Source: Burkholderia sp. NRF60-BP8 (lineage in GTDB: Bacteria; Pseudomonadota; Gammaproteobacteria; Burkholderiales; Burkholderiaceae). From it: a stretch of DNA of 64,000 bases. Positions 48,469 to 57,569 of this stretch are shown in pieces (the first letter of the stretch is position 1; every line of letters starts with the position of its first letter). The notes beneath the pieces were generated by a model. It saw only the letters and a list, made by a program, of their open reading frames with translations. It was not told where the DNA came from and ran no database searches. The DNA is taken from assembly GCF_001522585.2 (NCBI RefSeq), contig NZ_CP013373.1, forward strand, positions 1,922,001-1,986,000. The letters are read 5' to 3'. A program made the translations under genes and the position numbers.

Positions 48469-49824
48469 ATGCTCGGCGACATCCGCCGGATCGTCGGTCT
48501 CGCGTGGCCGGTGCTGGTCGGCCAGCTCGCGATCATCGCGTTCGGCGTGATCGACACCGCGATGGTCGGCCGCTACTCGGCCGTCGATCTCGCCGCGCTG
48601 GGGCTCGGCTCGTCGATCTACGTCTCGATCTACATCGGCCTGACGGGCATCCTGTCCGCGCTGCAGCCGATCACCGGGCAGCTGTACGGCGCGCGGCGCT
48701 ATGCCGAGATCGGCGAGGAAGTGCGCCAGGCGCTGTGGCTCGCGCTGCTGCTCTCGATTCCGGGCTTCCTGCTGCTGCATTTTCCCGAACCGCTGCTGCG
48801 CGTCGCGCACGCACCCGCCGCGCTGCACGACCGCACCGTCGACTACCTGCGCATCCTGTCGTACGGGCTGCCCGCCAGCCTCGTCTTCCGCATCTACAAC
48901 GCGCTGACCAACGCGGCCGGCAAGCCGCGGCTCGCGATGATCCTGCAGATCGGCGCGCTGCTGCTCAAGTTTCCGCTGAACGTGTGGTTCATCTTCGGCG
49001 GCTTCGGCGTACCGGCGCTCGGCGGCCCCGGCTGCGGCCTCGCCAGCACGCTGATCAACTGGGCGCTCGCGCTGATCGGCTACGCGCTGCTCGCGAAGCT
49101 CGACGTGTTCGCGCCGCTCGCGATCTTCTCGCGCTTCTGCTGGCCCGTGTGGGCGCGCCAGAAGGCGATCCTGAAACTCGGCGTGCCGATGGGTCTGTCG
49201 TACCTGATCGAAGTCACGTCCTACACGTGCATGGCGCTGTTCATCGCGCAGTTCGGCACGACGACGCTCGCCGGCCACCAGATCGCCGGCAACATCGGCG
49301 CGGTGCTGTACATGACGCCGCTGTCGATCGGCGTGGCGGCGTCGACGCTGGTCGCGCGCGCGCTCGGCGCCGGACGCGTCGAGGAAGCCCGGCTGCTCGG
49401 CCGGCACAGCGTGATGTTCGCGTGCGGCGTGGCGGCCGCCTACGGCGTGCTCGTGTTCGCGCTGCGCCCGCTGATCATCGGCGGCTATACGCCGAACCCG
49501 GCCGTCGCCGCGGCCGCGATGCCGCTCGTCGCGATCGTCGCGTGCTACCACGTGTTCGATGCGCTGCAGGTCACGTCGGCGTTCGTGCTGCGCGCATACA
49601 AGGTGGCGGTCGTGCCGACCGTGATCTATGCGGTCGCGCTGTGGGGCGTCGGACTCAGCGGCGGCTACGTGCTCGGCTTCGACGTCGGCGGCATCGCGCC
49701 CGCGTGGCTGATCGGCGCGCGCGGCTTCTGGTTCGCGAACACGGTCAGCCTGATGCTGGCGGGCGCGGGGCTCGTGCTGTACCTGCGCCACATCGGCCGC
49801 GCGCCCGCCACCGCCGCGGCCTGA
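48469..49824 (+). CDS. MATE family efflux transporter
   Basis: The product is 451 residues with twelve hydrophobic helices in two homologous halves. The NorM-like N-terminus (IVGLAWPVLVGQLAIIAFG, VIDTAMVGRYS) and HQIAGNIGAVLYM in the second half are characteristic. Normally a Na+- or H+-coupled drug exporter; a polyprenyl-linked sugar flippase of the wider MOP superfamily is possible given the neighbour but has no direct support. No Shine-Dalgarno; translation is likely coupled to the GT39 gene. Confidence 0.87.
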   Translation: MLGDIRRIVGLAWPVLVGQLAIIAFGVIDTAMVGRYSAVDLAALGLGSSIYVSIYIGLTGILSALQPITGQLYGARRYAEIGEEVRQALWLALLLSIPGFLLLHFPEPLLRVAHAPAALHDRTVDYLRILSYGLPASLVFRIYNALTNAAGKPRLAMILQIGALLLKFPLNVWFIFGGFGVPALGGPGCGLASTLINWALALIGYALLAKLDVFAPLAIFSRFCWPVWARQKAILKLGVPMGLSYLIEVTSYTCMALFIAQFGTTTLAGHQIAGNIGAVLYMTPLSIGVAASTLVARALGAGRVEEARLLGRHSVMFACGVAAAYGVLVFALRPLIIGGYTPNPAVAAAAMPLVAIVACYHVFDALQVTSAFVLRAYKVAVVPTVIYAVALWGVGLSGGYVLGFDVGGIAPAWLIGARGFWFANTVSLMLAGAGLVLYLRHIGRAPATAAA

Positions 49825-49835
49825 CGTGCGGCGCG

Positions 49836-50801
49836 CTACGCGTCCTCCAGCACGTCGGCCGCGTGATACGACGACCGCACGAGCGGGCCGGCGACGACTT
49901 CCCTGAAACCGAGCGCGAGCGCCTCGTCGCGCCAGGCGGCGAAGGCGTCCGGACTCACGTAGCGCCGCACCGGCAGATGGTGCGCCGACGGCGCGAGATA
50001 CTGGCCGAGCGTCAGCACGTCGACCTCGTGCGCGCGCAGGTCGCGCAGCGTGTCGCGCACCTCGTCGTCGCGCTCGCCGAGCCCGAGCATCAGTCCCGAT
50101 TTCGTCACGAGCGTCGGCCGCGCGGCCTTCGCCTGCGCGAGCAGCTCGAGCGAGCCGCGATAGTCGGCGCCCGGCCGCGCCGCCCGGTACAGCGACGGCA
50201 CCGTCTCGATGTTGTGATTGAACACGTCGGGCCACGCCGACGACAACGCGTCGAGCGCACGGGCCGCGCGGCCGCGGAAGTCCGGCGTCAGCACCTCGAC
50301 GCCGATGCCCGGTACGCGCGCGCGCACCGCCGCGATGCATGCGGCGAAATGCGCGGCGCCGCCGTCGCGCAGGTCGTCGCGGTCGACCGACGTGATCACG
50401 ACGTAGCGCAACCCGAGCGCCGCCTCCGCGTCGGCCAGCCGCGCGGGCTCGCCGGGATCGAGCGGCTCGGGACGGCCGTGCGCGACATCGCAGAACGCGC
50501 ACCGCCGCGTACACAGCCCGCCCATGATCATGAAGGTCGCGGTGCGCTGCGCGAAGCATTCGCCGATGTTCGGACACATCGCCTCCTCGCAGACGGAATG
50601 CAGCCGATGCTCGCGCAACACGGCGGCCATGTCGGCCACCGCCGCGCTCATCATCGGCCGTGCGCGCAGCCACGACGGCTTCGGCAAGACCGCGCCGGCC
50701 GCGGGCTCGACGCGCACCGGAATGCGCGCGAGCTTGTCGCGACTTCGCGCGCCGGGCTGGCCGAGCGCCGTGAGGCTGGGTCGTTCGAGCGCGGCGGCCA
50801 T
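49836..50801 (-). CDS. lipA: Lipoyl synthase (aco operon-linked)
   Basis: Radical SAM enzyme that inserts two sulphurs into octanoyl groups on lipoyl domains. The product is 321 residues. The auxiliary-cluster motif is [12 protein letters not shown] (CxxxxCxxxxxC), the SAM cluster motif is CTRRCAFC, and the C-terminal RSSYHA holds the Ser ligand of the auxiliary cluster. All key residues are present. Its start is 2 bases after the acoC stop, so it belongs to the acetoin operon and probably serves the AcoC lipoyl domain. A housekeeping lipA next to lipB is expected elsewhere but cannot be seen. Confidence 0.93.
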   Translation of the reverse strand: MAAALERPSLTALGQPGARSRDKLARIPVRVEPAAGAVLPKPSWLRARPMMSAAVADMAAVLREHRLHSVCEEAMCPNIGECFAQRTATFMIMGGLCTRRCAFCDVAHGRPEPLDPGEPARLADAEAALGLRYVVITSVDRDDLRDGGAAHFAACIAAVRARVPGIGVEVLTPDFRGRAARALDALSSAWPDVFNHNIETVPSLYRAARPGADYRGSLELLAQAKAARPTLVTKSGLMLGLGERDDEVRDTLRDLRAHEVDVLTLGQYLAPSAHHLPVRRYVSPDAFAAWRDEALALGFREVVAGPLVRSSYHAADVLEDA

Positions 50802-50803
50802 CG

Positions 50804-51919
50804 TCAGTCTCCGAGGAACGCGGCGATCAGGCGGTTCACGTCGGCGGCCGCCTCCATCTGCACCATGTGGCCGCTGCCGGCGATCACCTCGGCGCGCACG
50901 CCGTCCGGCAAACCCTGCGCATGCTGCGCGGGAATCACCTGGTCGCGCTCGCCCCAGATCACGAGCGTGCGCGGCGCAAGCGCCGCGAGCCGGTCGCGGA
51001 ACACGCGCCGCTGCGTGGCGCCGTCGAACGCGGCATGCGCGATTTTCTCGAGCGCGGCCTGCACGCCTTCGAGCCGCTTGTACTTGACGAGATCCTCGAC
51101 GAGCTGCCGCGTGACCAGCGCGTTGTCCGCGAACAGCGCACCGAGGTGCGGCTTCAGCGTGTTGCGGCTGTTGCCGGCGACGAAGCCGTCGATGTACGCG
51201 CGGTTGATGTCGGCGCCGAGCCCCGCGCTCGCGATCAGCGTGAGCGATGCGACGCGTTGCGGCGCACGCTCGGCCGCCGTCATCGCGACCGCGCCGCCCA
51301 TCGAATGGCCGATCAGATGCGCGCGCTCGATGTGCTGCGCATCGAGCAGCGCGAGCACCGCGTCGGCCAGTTCATCGAGGCTGCCGGTCTCGACCGCCTT
51401 GCCCGACTCGCCGTGGCCGGGCAGATCGAGCGCCCACACCGGCCGGTGCGCGGCGAGATCCGCGTGATTGAACAGCCAGTTGTTCAGGTCGCCGCCGAAG
51501 CCGTGGATCAGCACGGCCGGCGTGCCCGCACCGTCGCCCAGCTTCAGGAAGCGGATCGTGCGGCCGCCGATCTGCGCCTTCTCCGGCTGCGGGCCGGCCG
51601 CCTCGTCGGTAGCCGCGCTCGGCACGAAATCGCGCTGGAAGTCGGCGATCGCCGCATCGATGTCGGCGTCGCTCGCATCGGCGGCCGCGACGACGCCGAG
51701 CAGCGCGCCGACGGGCAGCGTCTCGCCCTCCTGCGCGACCTGCCGGCGCAGTGTGCCGTCGAACGCGCACTCGACGCCCGACGAGATCTTGTCGGTCTCG
51801 ACGTCGAGCACCTCGTCGCCCTTCGTCACGCGTTCGCCGATCGCCTTCAGCCAGCCGTTGACCTGCCCCTGCTCCATCGACAGCCCCCACTTGGGCATCG
51901 TGATCATGTGAATCGACAT
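50804..51919 (-). CDS. acoC: Acetoin dehydrogenase E2 (dihydrolipoyl acetyltransferase) AcoC
   Basis: The product is 371 residues. An N-terminal lipoyl domain has the lipoylated Lys44 in [10 protein letters not shown]. The rest is an alpha/beta-hydrolase-like domain ([12 protein letters not shown] as the nucleophile elbow near 200, GSGHMVQME near the end with the catalytic His) in place of the usual CAT-type core. This lipoyl-plus-hydrolase layout is the known form of AcoC in Cupriavidus and relatives. It accepts the acetyl group released from acetoin and passes it to CoA. Confidence 0.93.
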   Translation of the reverse strand: MSIHMITMPKWGLSMEQGQVNGWLKAIGERVTKGDEVLDVETDKISSGVECAFDGTLRRQVAQEGETLPVGALLGVVAAADASDADIDAAIADFQRDFVPSAATDEAAGPQPEKAQIGGRTIRFLKLGDGAGTPAVLIHGFGGDLNNWLFNHADLAAHRPVWALDLPGHGESGKAVETGSLDELADAVLALLDAQHIERAHLIGHSMGGAVAMTAAERAPQRVASLTLIASAGLGADINRAYIDGFVAGNSRNTLKPHLGALFADNALVTRQLVEDLVKYKRLEGVQAALEKIAHAAFDGATQRRVFRDRLAALAPRTLVIWGERDQVIPAQHAQGLPDGVRAEVIAGSGHMVQMEAAADVNRLIAAFLGD

Positions 51920-51923
51920 CGTG

Positions 51924-52928
51924 TCAGCTCCTCGTCTTCAGGACCGCCTGCGCAATCGCATCGGCGGACGGGATATACAGGTCTTCCAGCACGCCGGCGA
52001 ACGGCGCGGGCGTATGCGGCGCGGTGACGAGCTCGATCGGCGCCTTCAGCGAGCGGAACGCGCGCTGCGCGACGAGCGCGGCGATGTCGGTCGCGATCGA
52101 GCAGCGCGGGTTCGCTTCGTCGACGACCACCACGCGCCCGGTACGCCCGGCGCTCTCGAGAATCGTTTCCTCGTCGAGCGGCGACGTCGTGCGCAGGTCG
52201 ATCACGTCGCACTGGATGCCGTCCTTCGCGAGCGTCGCGGCCGCGTCCATCGCGAGATGCACCATCCGGCCGTACGTGACGATCGTCGCGTCGTCGCCGT
52301 CGCGCGTCACGTTCGCCTCGCCGAACGGAATCGCATAGGATTCCTCCGGGACGTCGCCCTCGCGCGTATAGAGCAGCTTGTGTTCGAGGAAGATCACGGG
52401 ATCGTTGTCGCGGATCGCCTGGATCAGCAGCCCCTTCGCGTCGTACGGCGTCGACGGGCACACGACCTTCAGCCCCGGGATGTGCGTGAACAGCGACGTG
52501 AGCATCTGCGAGTGCTGCGCGGCCGCGCGCAGGCCGGCACCGTACATCGCGCGGATCACGACCGGCGTCACGGCCTTGCCGCCGAACATGTAGCGGAATT
52601 TCGCGGCCTGGTTGAAGATCTGGTCGAAGCACACGCCCATGAAATCGACGAACATCAGTTCCGCGACGGGCCGCATCCCGCACGCGGCCGCGCCGACCGC
52701 CGCGCCGATGTAGCCGCCCTCCGACAGCGGCGTATCGAGCACGCGGCCCGGAAACTTGTGGAACAGCCCCTTCGTCACGCCGAGCACGCCGCCCCACGCG
52801 TCGTCCTCGCCCGGCGCGCCCGCGCCGCCCGCGTTGTCCTCGCCCATCACGATCACGCTGTCGTCGCGCGCCATTTCCTGCGCGAGCGCCTCGTTGATCG
52901 CCTGCGAATAAGTGATCTTCCTTGCCAT
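51924..52928 (-). CDS. acoB: Acetoin dehydrogenase E1 beta subunit AcoB
   Basis: TPP-dependent E1 beta subunit, 334 residues, pairing with AcoA to cleave acetoin to acetaldehyde and hydroxyethyl-TPP. Transketolase central domain (MARKITYSQAINEALAQEM; DTPLSEGGYIGAAVG) and C-terminal domain (VIDLRTTSPLDEETIL) are as in 2-oxo acid dehydrogenase beta subunits. The ATG has AGGAGA upstream. 4 bases separate it from acoC. Confidence 0.94.
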   Translation of the reverse strand: MARKITYSQAINEALAQEMARDDSVIVMGEDNAGGAGAPGEDDAWGGVLGVTKGLFHKFPGRVLDTPLSEGGYIGAAVGAAACGMRPVAELMFVDFMGVCFDQIFNQAAKFRYMFGGKAVTPVVIRAMYGAGLRAAAQHSQMLTSLFTHIPGLKVVCPSTPYDAKGLLIQAIRDNDPVIFLEHKLLYTREGDVPEESYAIPFGEANVTRDGDDATIVTYGRMVHLAMDAAATLAKDGIQCDVIDLRTTSPLDEETILESAGRTGRVVVVDEANPRCSIATDIAALVAQRAFRSLKAPIELVTAPHTPAPFAGVLEDLYIPSADAIAQAVLKTRS

Positions 52929-52982
52929 GTCTGTCTCCTGGAATGTTCGGTTCGCCGTGTCGGCAGCGTGGTCAGCCCGCGC

Positions 52983-53966
52983 TCACGGATACGACACGTA
53001 GACGTCGGCGAGCAGGTCGGCGGCATCCGGCAGCGGCGCGGCCTTCGCCTGCGCGACCGCGTCGTCGATCAGCGCCTTCACCTGGGCGTCGATCGCGCGC
53101 AGGTCGTCGGTCGTCAGCGCTTCGGCGCGCACGACGCGCGTTTCGAAATGCTTCAGGCAGTCCTTCTCGTCGCGCAGCTTCTGCACTTCGCCCGGCGCGC
53201 GGTAGGTTTGCGCATCGCCCTCGAAGTGGCCGAAATAGCGTGTGAACTTCACCTCGACGAGCGTCGGGCCGCCGCCGTTGCGCGCACGCTCGACGGCCTC
53301 GCCGAGCGCCTCGTGCACCGCGAAGAAGTCGAAGCCGTCGACGATCACGCCCGGCATCCCGAACCCGTTTGCCCGATCGGCGATGTTGTCGGTCGCAACC
53401 GACCAGCTCGACGACGTCGCTTCCGCATAGCCGTTGTTTTCGGCGACGAAGATCGCGGGCAGCCGCCACACCGACGCGAGGTTCATCGATTCGAAGATCA
53501 CGCCCTGGTTCGATGCGCCATCGCCGAAGAAGCACACGCCGACGCCGCCCGTCTTCTTGTGCTTGGCCGCGAGCGCCGCGCCGCACACGAGCGGGCCGCC
53601 CGCGCCGACGATCCCGTTCGCGCCGAGCATTCCCATCGACAGGTCGGCGATGTGCATCGAGCCGCCCTTGCCGTGGCAGACACCCGTCTTCTTGCCGTAG
53701 ATTTCGGCCATCATCCCGTGCACGTCGACGCCCTTCGCGATGCAATGGCCGTGGCCGCGGTGCGTGGTGGCCACGTAGTCGTCGAGGCCGAGGTGCAGCA
53801 TCGTGCCGACGGCGGACGCCTCCTCGCCCGCGTACAGGTGAACGAAGCCGGGAATCTCGCCGGTCGCGAATTCGACGTGCAGGCGTTCCTCGAATTCGCG
53901 GATCGTGCGCATCAGCCGATAGGCGTCCAGCAGCGTGTCCCTGCTGAGCTGGGTCGAAGCGGTCAT
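52983..53966 (-). CDS. acoA: Acetoin dehydrogenase E1 alpha subunit AcoA
   Basis: TPP-binding E1 alpha subunit, 327 residues. The TPP motif is GDGASNQGVIFESMNLAS ... ENN, preceded by GKGGSMHIADLSMG and TTHRGHGHCIAKGVD, all typical of the pyruvate/acetoin dehydrogenase alpha family. The ATG at 53966 has GGAGACAC before it; the frame remains open upstream through acoX but that is a shadow. Second gene of the aco operon, 68 bases after acoX. Confidence 0.94.
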   Translation of the reverse strand: MTASTQLSRDTLLDAYRLMRTIREFEERLHVEFATGEIPGFVHLYAGEEASAVGTMLHLGLDDYVATTHRGHGHCIAKGVDVHGMMAEIYGKKTGVCHGKGGSMHIADLSMGMLGANGIVGAGGPLVCGAALAAKHKKTGGVGVCFFGDGASNQGVIFESMNLASVWRLPAIFVAENNGYAEATSSSWSVATDNIADRANGFGMPGVIVDGFDFFAVHEALGEAVERARNGGGPTLVEVKFTRYFGHFEGDAQTYRAPGEVQKLRDEKDCLKHFETRVVRAEALTTDDLRAIDAQVKALIDDAVAQAKAAPLPDAADLLADVYVSYP

Positions 53967-54034
53967 GTGTGTCTCCTGGGTAGGTCTGACTGCGAATGCC
54001 GCCCCGGCCATGCCGCGGCGGCGGACTTTGGCGT

Positions 54035-55093
54035 TCACTCGTGCCGCGCACCGGCGTCGCGCAGCAATTGCCGCGACGATGCGTAGCGCAGCGTGCGGCC
54101 GACGTCGACCGTCAACGGCCCGCGCCAATCGAGCGAAATCTCGTAGCGATCCCCGCGCGCGACCTCGATCTCGCGCTCGCCGTCGAACGCAAGCGTGCCG
54201 CGCTCGAACGGAACCGCGTGCCACGCACCCGGCTCGAGCCGCTCGCAACTGCGCATCACGACACGGTCGACGCGCCCTGGCGCGATCGGCGCGACGAGCG
54301 GCGTGCCGGCCGCGTTGCCGGCTTGCGCGAACCGCATCGCAAGCCCGTGCGGCGCGCTGCGTTCCAACGGCGCCCATGCGCCGCCGAGCGCGGACAGGCC
54401 GATGCCGTCCGGTTCGGCGAACGTCAGGTAGAGCGAGTCGATGTCGTCGGAGCCGGAGATCGCGCGCGCGCCGACGAAGCGCTGCCGCGCGGCGCACACG
54501 TCGACGAGCGCGATCTCTTCGCGCCCCGGCTGCGCGCCCGCGACACAGCGCACGACGAGCCGCTTGTTGCGCACGAACGCGACCTCGGCCGGCACCGCGC
54601 CGCTCGCGGCGAGCCCTGCCGCGACGCCGGCGACGGTCGCCTCGCGATGTTCGGGGAACGCGTTGTTGGTGCCGGTGGACAGCGCGACGAGCGGCGTCGC
54701 GCCGCAATGCGCGGCCACCGCGCGATGGGTGCCGTCGCCGCCGAGCACGACGATCAGCGACACGTCCATCCGGTGCAGATAGGCCGCGCCGGCCTGCGTA
54801 TCGGCGACGGTATCGGTGATCGGCAGGTCGACGAATTCGACCTCGGGCCAGCGCTCGTGCGGCGCGACCGCGCGATGCGTGTCGATCGCGCGCAGCAGCA
54901 GCGTCGCGATGCCCGTGCGGTCGCGCAGCGTCAGCACGCGCTCGACGCCCATCGCGCCGAGGCCGGCCAGCAGGCGCACGATCATGTTCGCCTTCTCCGC
55001 GGTCGGAAACACGGATGCATGCGTCGTGAGGCGGCGGATGTCGCGCCCCGACGCGGGGTTCGCGATCACGCCGACGGTAACGGGCGTCGTCAC
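54035..55093 (-). CDS. acoX: AcoX, ATP-NAD kinase-like protein of the acetoin operon
   Basis: The product is 352 residues. GVIANPASGRD at the N-terminus and VLGGDGTHRAV near 100-110 are the NAD/diacylglycerol-kinase-type nucleotide motifs; STGTNNAFP is another conserved loop. AcoX is present in aco operons of Cupriavidus and Pseudomonas but its role in acetoin breakdown has not been defined. The start is taken as a GTG at 55093 with GGAG eight bases upstream. First gene after the sigma-54 promoter. Confidence 0.87.
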   Translation of the reverse strand: MTTPVTVGVIANPASGRDIRRLTTHASVFPTAEKANMIVRLLAGLGAMGVERVLTLRDRTGIATLLLRAIDTHRAVAPHERWPEVEFVDLPITDTVADTQAGAAYLHRMDVSLIVVLGGDGTHRAVAAHCGATPLVALSTGTNNAFPEHREATVAGVAAGLAASGAVPAEVAFVRNKRLVVRCVAGAQPGREEIALVDVCAARQRFVGARAISGSDDIDSLYLTFAEPDGIGLSALGGAWAPLERSAPHGLAMRFAQAGNAAGTPLVAPIAPGRVDRVVMRSCERLEPGAWHAVPFERGTLAFDGEREIEVARGDRYEISLDWRGPLTVDVGRTLRYASSRQLLRDAGARHE

Positions 55094-55222
55094 GGGTTTG
55101 TCTCCATCCAGTCGACAGGGCCCGCGCATTGGCACGCGCCGGCTCCGCCTGTTTCGTCCGCCGCCATCGACGGGCGGCGGATCGTCGTTGCCGATGCAAT
55201 CGCGCCGGCTTGCCCTCATCTC

Positions 55223-55238
55223 TGCAAGCGGCGTGCCA
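55223..55238 (-). promoter_or_regulatory. Sigma-54 promoter of acoXABC-lipA
   Basis: Minus strand reads TGGCACGCCGCTTGCA, a full match to the -24/-12 consensus TGGCACG-N4-TTGCW. The transcript would start near 55212, about 119 bases before the acoX GTG. The divergent gene encodes a sigma-54 activator, which makes this call strong. Confidence 0.9.
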
Positions 55239-55489
55239 TCGTGCGTGCGACGGCCGCGAAACCCGCGTCCGCACTGGCGCGGCGGGCCTGCGCGGGTTCG
55301 GAATGCGCGACCGTGACGACACGGCGCGCATCGAATTCGCCGGGACGTCTCACGTCGCCGATAGGGCGAACGCGATCGTCGCGGCGCTCGCGCCTGCGCG
55401 GCGCTCGCGCCTGCGCGACGTTCCGCCGCAAACCCAGCGTTCGCGCGGCGTCGCGCAGGCGGCGTCGGGCCGCACGCCATGCATCCGGC

Positions 55490-55509
55490 CGTCTCAATGG
55501 CGCGAGACG
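55490..55509. promoter_or_regulatory. Candidate AcoR upstream activator site 1
   Basis: CGTCTC and GAGACG arms separated by 8 bases, about 265 bases upstream of the sigma-54 promoter. Confidence 0.5.
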
Positions 55510-55522
55510 TGCTGCGATATCG

Positions 55523-55540
55523 GTGAGACGACCGTCTCAC
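55523..55540. promoter_or_regulatory. Candidate AcoR upstream activator site 2
   Basis: A perfect 18-base palindrome, GTGAGACG-AC-CGTCTCAC. It shares the GAGACG/CGTCTC unit with site 1 in inverted arrangement and lies about 90 bases before acoR, so it might also act in autoregulation. Confidence 0.55.
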
Positions 55541-55630
55541 GCGCATCGCGTGCTGCGATGCAATGTGATCCGCCGGACCGGATGTGCTACAAGAACGGCG
55601 ACATCCCGCCGTACGGAACCGGAGCCGACC

Positions 55631-57550
55631 ATGCCCTACGCCGTCCCCCAGGCCCAGCACGCCGACCGTGTCCTTGGCGCGCTCGCCGGACGCCTGCCCG
55701 CGCCGGCGGATTCCGCGCGCCTCGTGTCGTCGTGGCAGCGGTCGCTGGAGCGCTACCGTCTCGACCCCGCTTCGTCGATCGGCCCGCGCGTGCTGACCGC
55801 GGCGGAGCTGCGCGAAGTACGCGACAAGGAAGAAGCCTTCCTGCGCGCGTCGGGCCAGTGCCTGACGCGGCTGCACGACATGATCCGCGTCGCCGACTAC
55901 TGCGTGATGCTGACCGACGCGCACGGCGTGACGATCGACTACCGGATCGACCGCGAACGCCGCAACGACTTCCGTCACGCGGGGCTGCACATCGGCTCGT
56001 GCTGGTCGGAAAGCGAGGAAGGCACCTGCGGCGTCGCGAGCGTGCTGACCGATCTCGCACCCATCACCGTGCACAAGACCGATCACTTTCGCGCGGCGTT
56101 CACGACGCTCACGTGCAGCGCGGCGCCGATCTTCTCGCCGGGCGGCGAACTGATCGGCGTGCTCGACGCGTCGGCCGTGCACTCGCCGGACGGCCGCGAC
56201 AGCCAGCGCCTCGTCTACCAGCTCGTGCGACAGAGCGCGGCGCTGATCGAGGACGGCTACTTCGTGCACAGCACCGCGCAGCACTGGATATTGTTCGGGC
56301 ATCCGAACCGTCACTACGTCGAGGCGCAGCCCGAGTGGCTGATCGCGTTCGACGAATGCGGCAACATCGTCGCCGCGAACCGGCACGCGCGCGACGCGCT
56401 GCCGGCGCTGCGCGAGCCGCGCCATATCGACGAGATCTTCGATGCGACCGAGATGCCGCTGCGCGACGCCGCGCGGCTCGATGCGATCGTCGCGCTGCGG
56501 CTGCGCGCGACCGGCGCGCCGCTCTACGCGCGGCTGCGTGCGCCGCTACGGCGCGCCGGCCGCGAACCCGGCGCGGCATCGCGCCGCCCGGGCACCGCCG
56601 TGCCGCGTCACGTCGGCGCGCTCACGCCGTTCCTGAACAGCAGCGACCCGCGCATCGCGCAACAGGCGGAACTCGCGCTGCGGGTCGCGAGCAAGCGGCT
56701 GCCGATCCTCGTGCTCGGCGAAACCGGCGCGGGCAAGGAAGTGTTCGCCCGCGCGATCCACGACGCCGGCGCACGGCGCGCGCGGCCGTTCGTCGCCGTC
56801 AACTGCGGCGCGCTGCCGGAAGCGCTGATCGAGAGCGAACTGTTCGGTTATGCGGCCGGCGCGTTCACCGGCGCACGCAAGCACGGCGCGCGCGGCAAGA
56901 TCGCGCTCGCCGACGGCGGTACGCTGTTTCTCGATGAAATCGGCGACATGCCGCTCGCGCTGCAGACGCGTCTGTTGCGCGTACTGGCCGACGGCGAGGT
57001 GGTGCCGCTCGGCAGCGATACGCCCGTGCGCGTCGACCTCGACGTGATCTGCGCGACCCACCGCGATCTCCCCCGGATGGTGGCCGACGGCACGTTCCGC
57101 GAAGACCTGTACTACCGGTTGAGCGGCGCGACGTTCGACCTGCCGCCGTTGCGCGAACGCGCGGACGTGCGCGACGTGATCGCCGCCGTATTCGCCGAGG
57201 AAGCGCAGGCGACCGGCCACGTGCTCACGCTCGACGCGACGCTCGCCGAACAGCTCGCCGCGTACCCATGGCCGGGCAACGTGCGCCAACTGCGCAACGT
57301 GTTGCGCTATGCGTGCGCGGTATGCGACGCCGCGCGCGTGACGCGGCGCGACCTGCCGGCCGACCTCGCCGCGCAACTCGGCGGCGCCCCGGCGGGCGCG
57401 CTGCCGGACGACGAGCGCGGCCGCATCGTCGCCGCGCTCACCGCGCATCGCTGGCGGCCCGACGCGGCCGCCCGCGCGCTCGGCATGTCGCGCGCGACAC
57501 TGTACCGGCGCATCGCGAAGTACCGGATCGTCGCGCCGCACCGTGCGTGA
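55631..57550 (+). CDS. acoR: Sigma-54-dependent acetoin catabolism activator AcoR
   Basis: The product is 639 residues. N-terminal sensory part with a GAF-like domain (about 85-215), a linker, then a sigma-54 AAA+ domain from ~328: Walker A GETGAGKE at 363-370, the sigma-54 contact loop GAFTGA at 410-415, Walker B FLDEIGDM at 433-440. A Fis-type HTH closes the protein (RWRPDAAARALGMSRATLYRRI). Acetoin or acetaldehyde is the expected effector by analogy with Cupriavidus AcoR. The ATG at 55631 with GGAG upstream is chosen over a frame that stays open far upstream. Confidence 0.93.
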   Translation: MPYAVPQAQHADRVLGALAGRLPAPADSARLVSSWQRSLERYRLDPASSIGPRVLTAAELREVRDKEEAFLRASGQCLTRLHDMIRVADYCVMLTDAHGVTIDYRIDRERRNDFRHAGLHIGSCWSESEEGTCGVASVLTDLAPITVHKTDHFRAAFTTLTCSAAPIFSPGGELIGVLDASAVHSPDGRDSQRLVYQLVRQSAALIEDGYFVHSTAQHWILFGHPNRHYVEAQPEWLIAFDECGNIVAANRHARDALPALREPRHIDEIFDATEMPLRDAARLDAIVALRLRATGAPLYARLRAPLRRAGREPGAASRRPGTAVPRHVGALTPFLNSSDPRIAQQAELALRVASKRLPILVLGETGAGKEVFARAIHDAGARRARPFVAVNCGALPEALIESELFGYAAGAFTGARKHGARGKIALADGGTLFLDEIGDMPLALQTRLLRVLADGEVVPLGSDTPVRVDLDVICATHRDLPRMVADGTFREDLYYRLSGATFDLPPLRERADVRDVIAAVFAEEAQATGHVLTLDATLAEQLAAYPWPGNVRQLRNVLRYACAVCDAARVTRRDLPADLAAQLGGAPAGALPDDERGRIVAALTAHRWRPDAAARALGMSRATLYRRIAKYRIVAPHRA

Positions 57551-57569
57551 CGCACGCGCGCACGCTTCG

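Larger units (their letters stand above)
55094..55630. other. Divergent control region acoX / acoR
   Basis: These 537 bases hold the sigma-54 promoter for acoX (55223-55238), a half-site CGTCTCACG at 55346-55354, and two palindromes at 55490-55509 and 55523-55540. A TGC-extended TACAAG at 55588-55593 is a weak -10 candidate for acoR. No convincing gene is present. Confidence 0.7.

Noticed and set aside
46819..49824. A 1001-residue frame that seems to fuse an unknown domain to the MATE transporter
   Set aside because: The first 550 codons are the +1 shadow of the GT39 gene; the MATE protein starts at 48469.
53996..55630. A 545-codon N-terminal extension of AcoR through the acoX region
   Set aside because: It is an Arg-rich shadow of acoX and intergenic DNA; AcoR homology begins at the ATG at 55631 with a ribosome-binding site.
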